From Shimia_B sp038525525 (GTDB taxonomy: Bacteria > Pseudomonadota > Alphaproteobacteria > Rhodobacterales > Rhodobacteraceae), in NCBI GenBank assembly GCA_038525525.1, contig JBCBHO010000005.1:248001-312000 (forward strand): 64,000 bases of DNA, given 5' to 3'. This document shows, one piece after another, positions 7,643 through 14,911 of the stretch. The notes under the pieces were generated by a model that saw only the letters and a program-made list of their open reading frames with translations, made no database searches and was not told the origin of the DNA. Position numbers and translations under genes: made by a program. Position 1 is the stretch's first letter. Each line of letters starts with the position of its first letter.

Positions 7643-9109
7643 CTAGAGCGCTTCCATGATCGCGCGGTAGGCCTGGACCAGCCGCGCCATGTCGGCCACG
7701 CCCACGCGCTCGTTGTCGCCATGGAGCCGCGGCACATCCGAGGGACCGAAGAGCATCGGGATGAAGCGGTAGGCATCCTCGGCCAGCACCCCGTAGTGGC
7801 GCACATCCGTCGCCGCGATCGTGAGACCGGGCACCACGATCACATCGCCGTAGACCGCCTCCGTCGCCGTCCGGAGCGCCGCGTAGCCGGCCGTGTCCGC
7901 CGAGGAGACGGCGGAGGCTTCCCGGCCCGCACCGCGCGGCTCCACACGGATCCGCGGATCGTCGATCACGGCCTCGACATGGGCGATGACGCCTTCGACG
8001 GTGTCGCGCGGATGCACGCGGAAATTAACCGTGGCCACGGCCTCGCCGGCCAGCACGTTTTCCTGGGGCGAGGCGCGCAGCATCGTGGGCGCTGTCGTCG
8101 TCCGGAGGAGCGCGTTCGTCGTGGCGGCCTTTGAAAGCTCGGCCTCGAGCAGGCCCGCCGTGAGCCATTGGTTGGCGAAGAGCACCCGGTTGACGCCGCC
8201 GAAGGCCGGGGCGAAGCCATCGAAGAATTCCTTCGTGACATCCTCGAGCCCGCCGGGCACCGGCTCGGCCTCGAGAGCGGCCACGGCCCGGACGAGGATC
8301 CCCACAGCCGTCTCGGGCGGCGGCAGCGAGGAGTGCCCGCTCTGGCCCGTGGCCACGAGATCGAGCGTCACGGCCCCCTTCTCGGCCACGTTGATCGAGG
8401 CCACCGGCGCGGGCAGCCCGGGCAGGACGTCATCGAAGATGAAGGAGCCTTCGTCGAGCATCCACGCGAAGCGCACGCCGCGCGCCGCCAGCATCTCCGT
8501 CGCCGCCGCGGCGCCGAGGCGCCCGCCCACCTCCTCGTCCTCGCCGAAGATGAACCACACGTCGCGCGCGGGCCGTGCACCCGCCGCGATCATGGCCTCC
8601 GCCGCCTCGAGAAGCGCGATAACGGATTGCTTGTCATCGAGCGCGCCGCGGCCCCAGACAAAGCCATCCCGGATCTCCCCGGCCCACGGGTCCACGTCCC
8701 AGTTCGCCAGCGTCTCCGGCGGGACGGGCACGACATCGTAGTGCCCGGTGAAGAGCACCGGTGGCAGTGACGCATCCGCGCCCGGCCAGCGGTAAATCGG
8801 CGTCCGGTTGACGAATTCGAGCTCCATGGCGCCATGCACGCCCGGATAGGCCTCCGGCAGCCAGGCGAGGAAGGCGTCGTAGGGCGCGTAATCGACGGCG
8901 CTGTAATCGGGGCGGGAGACCGTGCGGAAGCGCAGCGCTTCGCTCAGCCGCCCGGCGATGGCGTCTGCGTCCACCTCGGCCACCGCCACCTCGGGCAGCC
9001 CCTCCGGCGCTGGCGGGAGCCGGTAGAGGAGCGTGTTGATCCCCATCACGACGACGAGCGTCACGATGAGCACCCCGATCACGCCCAGTCCCATCAATAT
9101 CCGCCGCAT
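7643..9109 (-). CDS. M20 family metallopeptidase with N-terminal membrane anchor (PM20D1/carboxypeptidase-S-like)
   Basis: A 488-residue di-zinc M20 hydrolase. Residues about 6-25 (GLGVIGVLIVTLVVVMGINT) form a membrane anchor, so the catalytic domain probably faces the periplasm. The metal-site motifs are present: GHYDVVP near residue 120, GRGALDDK near 155 and EDEEVGG near 190. This arrangement resembles the carboxypeptidase S/PM20D1 group, which cleaves or forms N-acyl amino acids or dipeptides. It is convergent with the acyltransferase gene and divergent from gatB. The natural substrate is not evident. Confidence 0.9.
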   Translation of the reverse strand: MRRILMGLGVIGVLIVTLVVVMGINTLLYRLPPAPEGLPEVAVAEVDADAIAGRLSEALRFRTVSRPDYSAVDYAPYDAFLAWLPEAYPGVHGAMELEFVNRTPIYRWPGADASLPPVLFTGHYDVVPVPPETLANWDVDPWAGEIRDGFVWGRGALDDKQSVIALLEAAEAMIAAGARPARDVWFIFGEDEEVGGRLGAAAATEMLAARGVRFAWMLDEGSFIFDDVLPGLPAPVASINVAEKGAVTLDLVATGQSGHSSLPPPETAVGILVRAVAALEAEPVPGGLEDVTKEFFDGFAPAFGGVNRVLFANQWLTAGLLEAELSKAATTNALLRTTTAPTMLRASPQENVLAGEAVATVNFRVHPRDTVEGVIAHVEAVIDDPRIRVEPRGAGREASAVSSADTAGYAALRTATEAVYGDVIVVPGLTIAATDVRHYGVLAEDAYRFIPMLFGPSDVPRLHGDNERVGVADMARLVQAYRAIMEAL

Positions 9110-9330
9110 GACATGCCTCCCCGCCTCGAGCTACCCGGGAGGTTAGGCGGCAGGGCCCGCGCGACCAAGCGCTGACCTTGCGTCAGCGCCCGGGAGAGCA
9201 GCTCTACCACGCCCAAGGTCCCGCCAAGAGTTCCGCCGATGGCCCCGTCCAGGGCCGGGTCCAAAGGCGGCTTGAGCGTCACCCGCGCTGGCGCTACACC
9301 GCGCGGGTCACAGCCGCCGTGGAGACCGCC

Positions 9331-10833
9331 ATGCTCGACATCACACCGCCCAAGCCGCGCACCATCCAGGGCGCAAAGCAGGACTGGGAGCTCGTGATCG
9401 GGATGGAGGTGCACGCGCAGGTCGCCACGAATGCGAAGCTCTTCTCCGGCGCCTCGACGCAGTTCGGCGCGGAGCCCAATTCCAACGTGGCCTTCGTCGA
9501 TGCGGGCATGCCCGGGATGCTGCCCGTCATCAACGAGGAATGCGTGGCGCAGGCGGTGCGCACGGGGCTCGGGCTCAAGGCGGACATCCATTTGAAAAGC
9601 GCCTTCGACCGGAAGAATTACTTCTATCCCGACCTGCCGCAGGGCTACCAGATCTCCCAGCTCTATGAGCCCATCGTGGGCGAGGGCGAGGTGCTCGTGG
9701 AGCTCGGCGACGGCACAGCCCGCCTCGTGCGGATCGAGCGGATCCATCTCGAGCAGGACGCGGGCAAATCGATCCACGACATGGACCCGCACATGTCCTT
9801 CGTGGATCTCAACCGCACCGGCGTCGCGCTCATGGAGATCGTCTCCCGCCCCGATATCCGGGGGCCGGAGGAAGCGGCAGCCTACGTGGCCAAGCTCCGC
9901 CAGATCATGCGCTATCTTGGCACCTGCGACGGCAACATGCAAAACGGCAACCTGCGCGCGGACGTGAACGTCTCCATCTGCACGCCCGGCGCATACGAGA
10001 AATACCGCGAGACGGGCGATTTCGGCCATCTGGGCACGCGCTGCGAGATCAAGAACATGAACTCCATGCGCTTCATCCAGCAGGCGATCGAGTACGAGGC
10101 GCACCGCCAGATCGCGCTGGTGGAGGACGGCCGCGAGGTCGTGCAGGAAACCCGCCTCTTCGACACCGTGAAGGGCGAGACGCGGTCGATGCGCTCCAAG
10201 GAAGAGGCGCATGATTACCGCTACTTCCCTTGCCCCGACCTCCTGCCGCTCGAGATCGAGCAGGGCTGGGTCGATGATATCGCGGCCCACCTGCCCGAGC
10301 TGCCCGACGCCAAGAAGGCGCGCTTCATCTCCGATTTCGGGCTGAGCGATTACGACGCCGCCGTCCTCACGGCAGAGACCGACGCCGCGGCCTTCTTCGA
10401 GGACGTGGCCGAGATCGACGGGAAACTCGCCGCGAACTGGGTCATCAACGATCTCTTCGGGCGGCTGAAGAAGGACGATAAGGACCTCTCCGAGAGCCCC
10501 GTGAGCCCCGATCAGCTCAAGGGCATCATCGGCCTCATCAAGCGCGGCGACATCTCCGGCAAGATCGCCAAGGACCTCTTCGAGATCGTCTATACCGAGG
10601 GCGGCGACCCCGCCGAGATCGTGGAAGCGCGCGGCATGCGCCAGGTCACCGATACCGGCGCCATCGAGACGGCCGTGGACGAGATCATCGCCGCCAACCC
10701 CGCGCAGGTGGAAAAAGCGCAATCGAACCCCAAGCTCGCCGGCTGGTTCGTGGGCCAGGTCATGAAAGCCACCGGCGGCAAGGCCAACCCCGCCGCCGTG
10801 AACCAGATCGTGAAGGCGAAGCTCGGGCTATAG
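9331..10833 (+). CDS. gatB: Asp-tRNA(Asn)/Glu-tRNA(Gln) amidotransferase subunit B
   Basis: A 500-residue subunit of the GatCAB amidotransferase, which converts misacylated Glu-tRNA(Gln) or Asp-tRNA(Asn) to the correct amide form. The N-terminus has VIGMEVHAQ, then the kinase-like domain with FYPDLPQGYQISQ, and the C-terminal YqeY-like tail ending in KANPAAVNQIVKAKLG. The ATG at 9331 is chosen because GGAG lies just upstream and the protein then starts shortly before the conserved block; the open frame extends to 9178 without conserved content. gatA and gatC are not adjacent. A complete gene. Confidence 0.96.
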   Translation: MLDITPPKPRTIQGAKQDWELVIGMEVHAQVATNAKLFSGASTQFGAEPNSNVAFVDAGMPGMLPVINEECVAQAVRTGLGLKADIHLKSAFDRKNYFYPDLPQGYQISQLYEPIVGEGEVLVELGDGTARLVRIERIHLEQDAGKSIHDMDPHMSFVDLNRTGVALMEIVSRPDIRGPEEAAAYVAKLRQIMRYLGTCDGNMQNGNLRADVNVSICTPGAYEKYRETGDFGHLGTRCEIKNMNSMRFIQQAIEYEAHRQIALVEDGREVVQETRLFDTVKGETRSMRSKEEAHDYRYFPCPDLLPLEIEQGWVDDIAAHLPELPDAKKARFISDFGLSDYDAAVLTAETDAAAFFEDVAEIDGKLAANWVINDLFGRLKKDDKDLSESPVSPDQLKGIIGLIKRGDISGKIAKDLFEIVYTEGGDPAEIVEARGMRQVTDTGAIETAVDEIIAANPAQVEKAQSNPKLAGWFVGQVMKATGGKANPAAVNQIVKAKLGL

Positions 10834-10907
10834 TCCGGCGCGTCGGTACAACGTATTCGCGCGAAGACGCGGCGGGATTAATCGGGAATTGTGCTGGGAA
10901 GGCGCGC

Positions 10908-11165
10908 CTATTTCCGCACGTCGATGGCCAGCGCGTGGATGCGATCCATGACCTCGGGGCCGAGCGCGGCGTAAATGGCGCGGTGCTGAGCCACGCGGCT
11001 CTTGCCCGCGAGCGCGGCGGCGGAAATCGTCAATCTGAAATGGCTCTCGCCGCCCTCCTGAAATCCCGCATGCCCGCGATGGGCCTCGCTTTCATCAATG
11101 ATTTCAAGGGCCTCAGGGGACAGCTCTGCGCGGAGCTTCGCGTCAATCGTCTCAATCATCCCCAT
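10908..11165 (-). CDS. bolA: BolA family protein
   Basis: An 85-residue BolA/IbaG-like protein, a partner of monothiol glutaredoxins in iron-sulfur trafficking and stress response. The family pattern is clear: ELSPEALEIIDESEAHRGHAG, then SHFRLTI, then HRAIYAALG and IHALAIDV at the C-terminus. The ATG at 11165 (MGMIETI) is preferred; ATG at 11159 is also possible, and a TTG at 11189 would add eight residues with no family support. It is divergent from the J-domain gene, with 74 bases between the start codons, an arrangement often seen in Rhodobacterales. Confidence 0.92.
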   Translation of the reverse strand: MGMIETIDAKLRAELSPEALEIIDESEAHRGHAGFQEGGESHFRLTISAAALAGKSRVAQHRAIYAALGPEVMDRIHALAIDVRK

Positions 11166-11239
11166 CTTTTTCGCCCTCGGCCCTTTCAACTCAGCGCCGA
11201 AACCTTAAACTCGCAAAGCCGAGTCGGAAAGGAGCTCCC

Positions 11240-11866
11240 ATGTCCAAGGACGATCCCTTTGGCTTCGACATGTCCGTGTCGTCCGCGAAGAAGAAGAACT
11301 CTCGCGGGCGCAGGGGGATGTCGGGCGCGTTCGAGACGTCCACACGGGTTTGCGACAAGCCCGGCTGCAACGAGCGCGGCCTCTACCGCGCGCCAAAAAG
11401 CCCTGACAATCCAGATGATTACTGGTGGTTCTGCAAAGAGCACGTGCGCGAGTACAATCTGAAATGGAACGCGTTCGACGGCTCCTCGGAGCAGGATTAC
11501 ATGGACCAGGTCGACAAGGACCGCGTGTGGGAGCGGGAGACCAAACCCTTCAAGCAATCCGCCGAGGAGCGCGCCTGGGCCCGGCTTGGGATCGACGACG
11601 CCCACCAGGTGCTCGGCTCCAACGCCACGCGCAATCCCGGCAAATCCGCCACCGGCTCCCGCCGCCTGCCTGCCACCGAGCGGCGCGCGGTGGAGATCCT
11701 CGAAGTGAAGGACAACGCCACGAAGGCCGAGGTGCGCAAAGCCTACAAGGCCCTCATCAAGGTGCTCCACCCCGACATGAACGGCGGGGATCGCAGCCAG
11801 GAAGAGCAGCTTTCAGAGGTTGTCTGGGCCTGGGATCAGATCAAGGACAGCCGGAACTTCAAGTAG
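11240..11866 (+). CDS. J-domain (DnaJ-like) protein
   Basis: A 208-residue protein with its J domain at the C-terminus (about 150-208); the HPD motif is in VLHPDMNGGD near residue 175. This domain stimulates the ATPase of a DnaK-type chaperone. The N-terminal half has a CDKPGC pair and a later WWFCKEH, which could bind a metal. The start has GGAG upstream (GGAGCTCCC-ATG). In related genomes this gene usually stands beside bolA and upstream of cobS. Here cobS is 4.6 kb further on, with a minus-strand block between. Its stop overlaps the next convergent gene by eight bases. The client is unknown. Confidence 0.88.
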   Translation: MSKDDPFGFDMSVSSAKKKNSRGRRGMSGAFETSTRVCDKPGCNERGLYRAPKSPDNPDDYWWFCKEHVREYNLKWNAFDGSSEQDYMDQVDKDRVWERETKPFKQSAEERAWARLGIDDAHQVLGSNATRNPGKSATGSRRLPATERRAVEILEVKDNATKAEVRKAYKALIKVLHPDMNGGDRSQEEQLSEVVWAWDQIKDSRNFK

Positions 11867-12335
11867 CGTCGATCCGGGGGACGTAGCGAAAAAGCGTCTC
11901 TTGTTCAGCGAGATAGCTCCGGCGCGCCTTGTGCATGCCGTAGAGCGACGCAATCCATGGCAAGACGTACCAAGGCTTCGTCGCCGCCGTCATCAGGACG
12001 AGCCAGGGGCCAAACATCGTCCCGAAGATCGGCAGCACGATCGTGCCCGCGATGATGCCAAGAATCGCCGTGGCCAGCACGCCGCCCGCTATGGCGCTGA
12101 GCACGCCGCGGGTCCCCTCTCGCCCGAGGCGGTCACGCACGAGAATCGCGCTTCCGAGCCCGCCGAAGAACGACGCGCCCACCGACATCATCCCGCCGAT
12201 CTCGGGCCCGACGATCTCCACCATGCCCTGCAGCCCGCCCAGCGCCACATAGCCCAGCAGGCCGCCGGCGCAGGCGCACCCAACGAGGGCCCCCAAAATC
12301 AGACGTTCAGCGGGGCTTGGCAGCGTGACTTGCAT
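11859..12335 (-). CDS. small multi-pass membrane protein, unknown function
   Basis: A 158-residue hydrophobic protein that I do not assign to a known family. Hydrophobic segments are near residues 10-33, 43-63 and 78-117 (glycine- and alanine-rich), followed by a short charged cytoplasmic-looking tail (MHKARRSYLAEQETLFRY). The ATG at 12335 is the only start giving the first segment. It is the last gene of the sulfatase/sigma/fasciclin/MsrB block on this strand, 76 bases below msrB, and its end overlaps the J-domain gene. Coding is supported by the membrane-protein pattern and the lack of any better frame. Confidence 0.6.
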   Translation of the reverse strand: MQVTLPSPAERLILGALVGCACAGGLLGYVALGGLQGMVEIVGPEIGGMMSVGASFFGGLGSAILVRDRLGREGTRGVLSAIAGGVLATAILGIIAGTIVLPIFGTMFGPWLVLMTAATKPWYVLPWIASLYGMHKARRSYLAEQETLFRYVPRIDAT

Positions 12336-12411
12336 GGAAAACAGATACTCCGACGTTCGTTGGCGTCGGAGCTATTGTCGGCTTGCGTCAAAACTTCGGC
12401 GAATTGAGGCC

Positions 12412-12879
12412 TTAAGCGGCCCGAAACAGTAAGGCCACACCATTGAGACAATGGCGTTTTCCGGTGGGTGCCGGGCCGTCGTTGAAGATGTGTCCGAGAT
12501 GGCTTCCACAGCGCCGACAATGGCACTCTGTGCGGGCGCGGAAGAGCTTCCTGTCGATCTTGGTGCCGATGGCATTGGGCAGCGAGTCCCGGAAGCTCGG
12601 CCAGCCCGTGCCGCTGTCGTACTTGGCCTCGCTGGCATAGATCGGGAGCTCGCAGCCCTTGCAGAGATAGGTGCCGGGGGCGAAGTTCTTGTCGAGCGGG
12701 GAGGAGAACGGACGCTCCGTGGCCTCCTCGCGCAGCACCCGGTACTCGAAATTCGTCAGGCGCGCGCGCCATTCCGCTTCGGTGCGGGTAATCTCGAAGG
12801 GACCGTCGGCCGCGCGGGCAGGCAATGCTGCTAATGCGGCGGCGGAGGCCATGAGGGTGCGGCGGGTTATGATCGACAT
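12412..12879 (-). CDS. msrB: exported peptide-methionine (R)-S-oxide reductase
   Basis: A 155-residue MsrB that repairs methionine-R-sulfoxide in oxidised proteins. Residues 1-24 form a signal peptide with a TRRTLM twin-arginine-like start and an ARA-A cleavage site, so it should act in the periplasm. Zinc cysteines are present as CKGC and CRRC, and the catalytic cysteine is in RHCLN near the C-terminus. GTGWPSF and GHIFNDGP are the family blocks. It lies 65 bases below the fasciclin gene with a stable hairpin between them. The linked ECF sigma/anti-sigma pair suggests induction by envelope oxidative stress; that is inference. Confidence 0.93.
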   Translation of the reverse strand: MSIITRRTLMASAAALAALPARAADGPFEITRTEAEWRARLTNFEYRVLREEATERPFSSPLDKNFAPGTYLCKGCELPIYASEAKYDSGTGWPSFRDSLPNAIGTKIDRKLFRARTECHCRRCGSHLGHIFNDGPAPTGKRHCLNGVALLFRAA

Positions 12880-12896
12880 CGTTCGTCCTTTCAGTC

Positions 12897-12927
12897 GCGC
12901 GGCCCGGTTCTCCCGCCCGGGCCGCGC
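12897..12927 (-). promoter_or_regulatory. GC-rich stem-loop between fasciclin and msrB genes
   Basis: A perfect 11-bp stem (GCGCGGCCCGG/CCGGGCCGCGC) with a 9-base loop. On the transcript it follows the fasciclin stop and ends shortly before the msrB ribosome-binding site (GAAAGGACGAACG). No U-run follows, so it is more likely an mRNA-stabilising or attenuating structure than a terminator. Confidence 0.5.
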
Positions 12928-12944
12928 GCCCGGTGCGTTGACCG

Positions 12945-13514
12945 TTATTTCGGCAGCAGCACCGTATCCACCACGTGAATGACGCCATTGGATTGATTGA
13001 CGTCGGCGATGGTCACGCGCCCGGCCTGACCGCTTTCGTCATAGATAAAGACATTCGAGCCCTTCACCTGAGCGGAAAGTGCATCACCTGACAAAGTGTT
13101 GAAGTGGAAGAAACCATCCGAGGACGCCCGCGCGCGGGACACGATCTCCGCCGCCGACAGATCCCCGGCCACGACATGGGCCGTGAGCACCTTGGTGAGC
13201 ATGTCCTTGTTCTCGGGCATCAGCAGCGTCTCCACGGTGCCTTCGGGAAGCGCGGCGAACGCATCGTTCACCGGTGCGAAGACCGTGAAGGGCCCGGGGC
13301 CGCTCAGCGCCTCGACAAGGCCCGCGGCCTGCACGGCGGCGACGAGGGTGGTGTGATCGGCGGAGTTCACCGCGTTCTCCACGATGGTTTGGGTGTCAAA
13401 CATCGCCGCGCCGCCCACCATCGGGTTTCCGTCGGCATCGGCATGGGCAGCCGCAATGGCCCCGCCTGCGATAAGGGAAAGGGCAGCGCCGAGGGCAAAA
13501 GATCTGAAAGTCAT
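12945..13514 (-). CDS. exported fasciclin-domain (FAS1) protein
   Basis: A 189-residue secreted protein with one FAS1 domain. Residues 1-23 are a signal peptide ending in AAHA. The FAS1 blocks are clear: FTVFAPVNDAFAALP in the first half and the closing NGVIHVVDTVLLP. The ATG at 13514 is chosen because GGAGACGACC precedes it; the frame extends to 13538. FAS1 proteins act in surface adhesion or matrix. It lies in the same direction below an ECF sigma/anti-sigma pair, which probably controls it. A 7-bp inverted repeat (GCCGTGA/TCACGGC) lies in its leader near 13555-13577. Confidence 0.92.
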   Translation of the reverse strand: MTFRSFALGAALSLIAGGAIAAAHADADGNPMVGGAAMFDTQTIVENAVNSADHTTLVAAVQAAGLVEALSGPGPFTVFAPVNDAFAALPEGTVETLLMPENKDMLTKVLTAHVVAGDLSAAEIVSRARASSDGFFHFNTLSGDALSAQVKGSNVFIYDESGQAGRVTIADVNQSNGVIHVVDTVLLPK

Positions 13515-13618
13515 GGTCGTCTCCTGTTGAGGCGCCATGGAAAGAGCTCCGGGACGCCGTGATGCCTGAAGTCACGGCGCAGGGAGACAAGAGTTTCAGG
13601 AAAGCGTCAGCAGATGCA

Positions 13619-14311
13619 TCACAGGAGCGTGAGTGGCCCAATGGCGAGCACGTCGCCCGTGGGTGCGCCGGTGGTGGAGCCGCCGGTGGGCTCGTCCGAT
13701 ACGGCGAGCACGGCACCCACGAGCACGTCTGGCGACGCGCCGCTGAGATCAGCGATCGCGCGACCATCCGCGCCGAAAAGCCCAAGCGATACAGGCGCTT
13801 GATCGGGCAAGATCAACCAAAGCTCGTGGTCACGCCCCGCGCCGGGACTGCCAGTGAGGCGCGCCGCGACGAGCTCCCCCGAGGCGCTCTCATAGCGCGC
13901 GCTCACGCTCACGCCCACCTCGCCCTCGAGGCTGGCCTCGAGCACCGTCTGATCGAGCGCCGGGATCACGTAATTCAGTGAAACGAAGGCGACGGCTGCC
14001 GCGGCCGCAGCACCCACCAACGCGCCAAAGCCCCAGCGGATCAGCGACGTGGTCGCGCTGGTCTGGGCAAAGAGCTCCGCGTCAAGCGCGGCCTTCACGT
14101 TCGCGGGCGGCGGCACATCCTCGCCCTCAGCGAAGCCCACGAACTGCTCGCACCACTCCGCATAGAACGCGCGCAGCGCCGGGTCGCGCGCCATGCGCGC
14201 CTCGAACACGCGCGCCTCCTCGACCTCGAGGAGGCCCAGCGCGTACTCGGCCGCGAGGGCGCGATCGTCGTCGCGCTCTCCGCCTTGTGTCTGGTCTGTC
14301 CCGTCGCTCAT
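13619..14311 (-). CDS. anti-sigma factor, RskA type, single-pass membrane protein
   Basis: A 230-residue membrane-bound anti-sigma factor. The cytoplasmic N-terminus (ALAAEYALGLLEVEEARVFE) is the sigma-binding helix pair. A transmembrane segment lies at about 92-115. The periplasmic C-terminal domain ends with the RskA pattern (ELWLILPDQAPVSLG and LAVSDEPTGGSTTGAPTG). No zinc HxxxCxxC motif is seen, so it is not ChrR-like. Its ATG overlaps the sigma factor stop (ATGA), showing coupling. Release of the sigma factor probably needs proteolysis or a change in the periplasmic domain; the signal is unknown. Confidence 0.9.
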   Translation of the reverse strand: MSDGTDQTQGGERDDDRALAAEYALGLLEVEEARVFEARMARDPALRAFYAEWCEQFVGFAEGEDVPPPANVKAALDAELFAQTSATTSLIRWGFGALVGAAAAAAVAFVSLNYVIPALDQTVLEASLEGEVGVSVSARYESASGELVAARLTGSPGAGRDHELWLILPDQAPVSLGLFGADGRAIADLSGASPDVLVGAVLAVSDEPTGGSTTGAPTGDVLAIGPLTLL

Positions 14312-14868
14312 CGCGTCAGGCACTCCTTCAAGCTCATCAGCGCGCGCCTGAGCCAGGTGCGCATGGTGTTCAACGGCACGTCAAAGCGCGTGGCAAGCTC
14401 CTGATAGGTGTCCCCTATCATGTAGGCTCTCGCCACGGCCTCGGCGCGATCGGCGGGCAGCTCTCCCAGGCAGGCCCGCAATTTCTCTCCCTCCGACGAC
14501 GCGAGCGCCGCCTGTTCAGGCGTAGGGCCACCATCGGCGATACGATCGAGCACGTCTTCGCCCACGGTCGCCCCCGCTCCGCCCGCCGCCGCCTTGCGCG
14601 CGCGCAGGCGGTCGATGGCCAAGTTGCGCGTGACGGTGATGAGCCAGGTCATGGGGCTCAACCCGTTGGCGCGATAGCGGTCCGCCCGCTCCCAGATCCG
14701 GAGATAGGCGTCCTGCAAGGCTTCCTCAGCCTGCTGGCGGTCATTCAAGATACGGAGGCACACGCCGAAAAGTTTCGCCGAGGTCGCGCTGTACAGAAGA
14801 TCGAAGGCCGCGCGCTCCCGGAGCGCCATGCGCGCGAGGTAACTTTCGATGTCGTCGCGCGTGGTCAT
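14308..14868 (-). CDS. ECF-type RNA polymerase sigma factor
   Basis: A 186-residue group IV sigma factor with region 2 (residues about 20-85, including EEALQDAYLRIWERA and TWLITVTRNLAIDRLR) and region 4 (about 125-180, with TYQELATRFDVPLNTMRTWLRRA). These bind the -10 and -35 elements of stress promoters. The ATG at 14868 gives the normal N-terminus; the frame extends to 14979 without conserved sequence. It is followed with a 4-base overlap by its anti-sigma factor and preceded by a sulfatase gene on the same strand. Pairing with an RskA-type regulator and not ChrR argues against a singlet-oxygen RpoE. Confidence 0.93.
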   Translation of the reverse strand: MTTRDDIESYLARMALRERAAFDLLYSATSAKLFGVCLRILNDRQQAEEALQDAYLRIWERADRYRANGLSPMTWLITVTRNLAIDRLRARKAAAGGAGATVGEDVLDRIADGGPTPEQAALASSEGEKLRACLGELPADRAEAVARAYMIGDTYQELATRFDVPLNTMRTWLRRALMSLKECLTR

Positions 14869-14911
14869 GGGCCCGTGTCTAGCGGCGCGACCGCCCCTGT
14901 GCAACGCAAGC

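Noticed and set aside
9094..10722. Open frame of 542 codons antisense to gatB
   Set aside because: Low-complexity, histidine- and aspartate-rich mirror translation; gatB is clearly the real gene.
13619..14868. RpoE-ChrR singlet-oxygen pair
   Set aside because: The anti-sigma factor lacks the zinc HxxxCxxC motif and cupin domain of ChrR and instead has an RskA-type membrane and periplasmic part.
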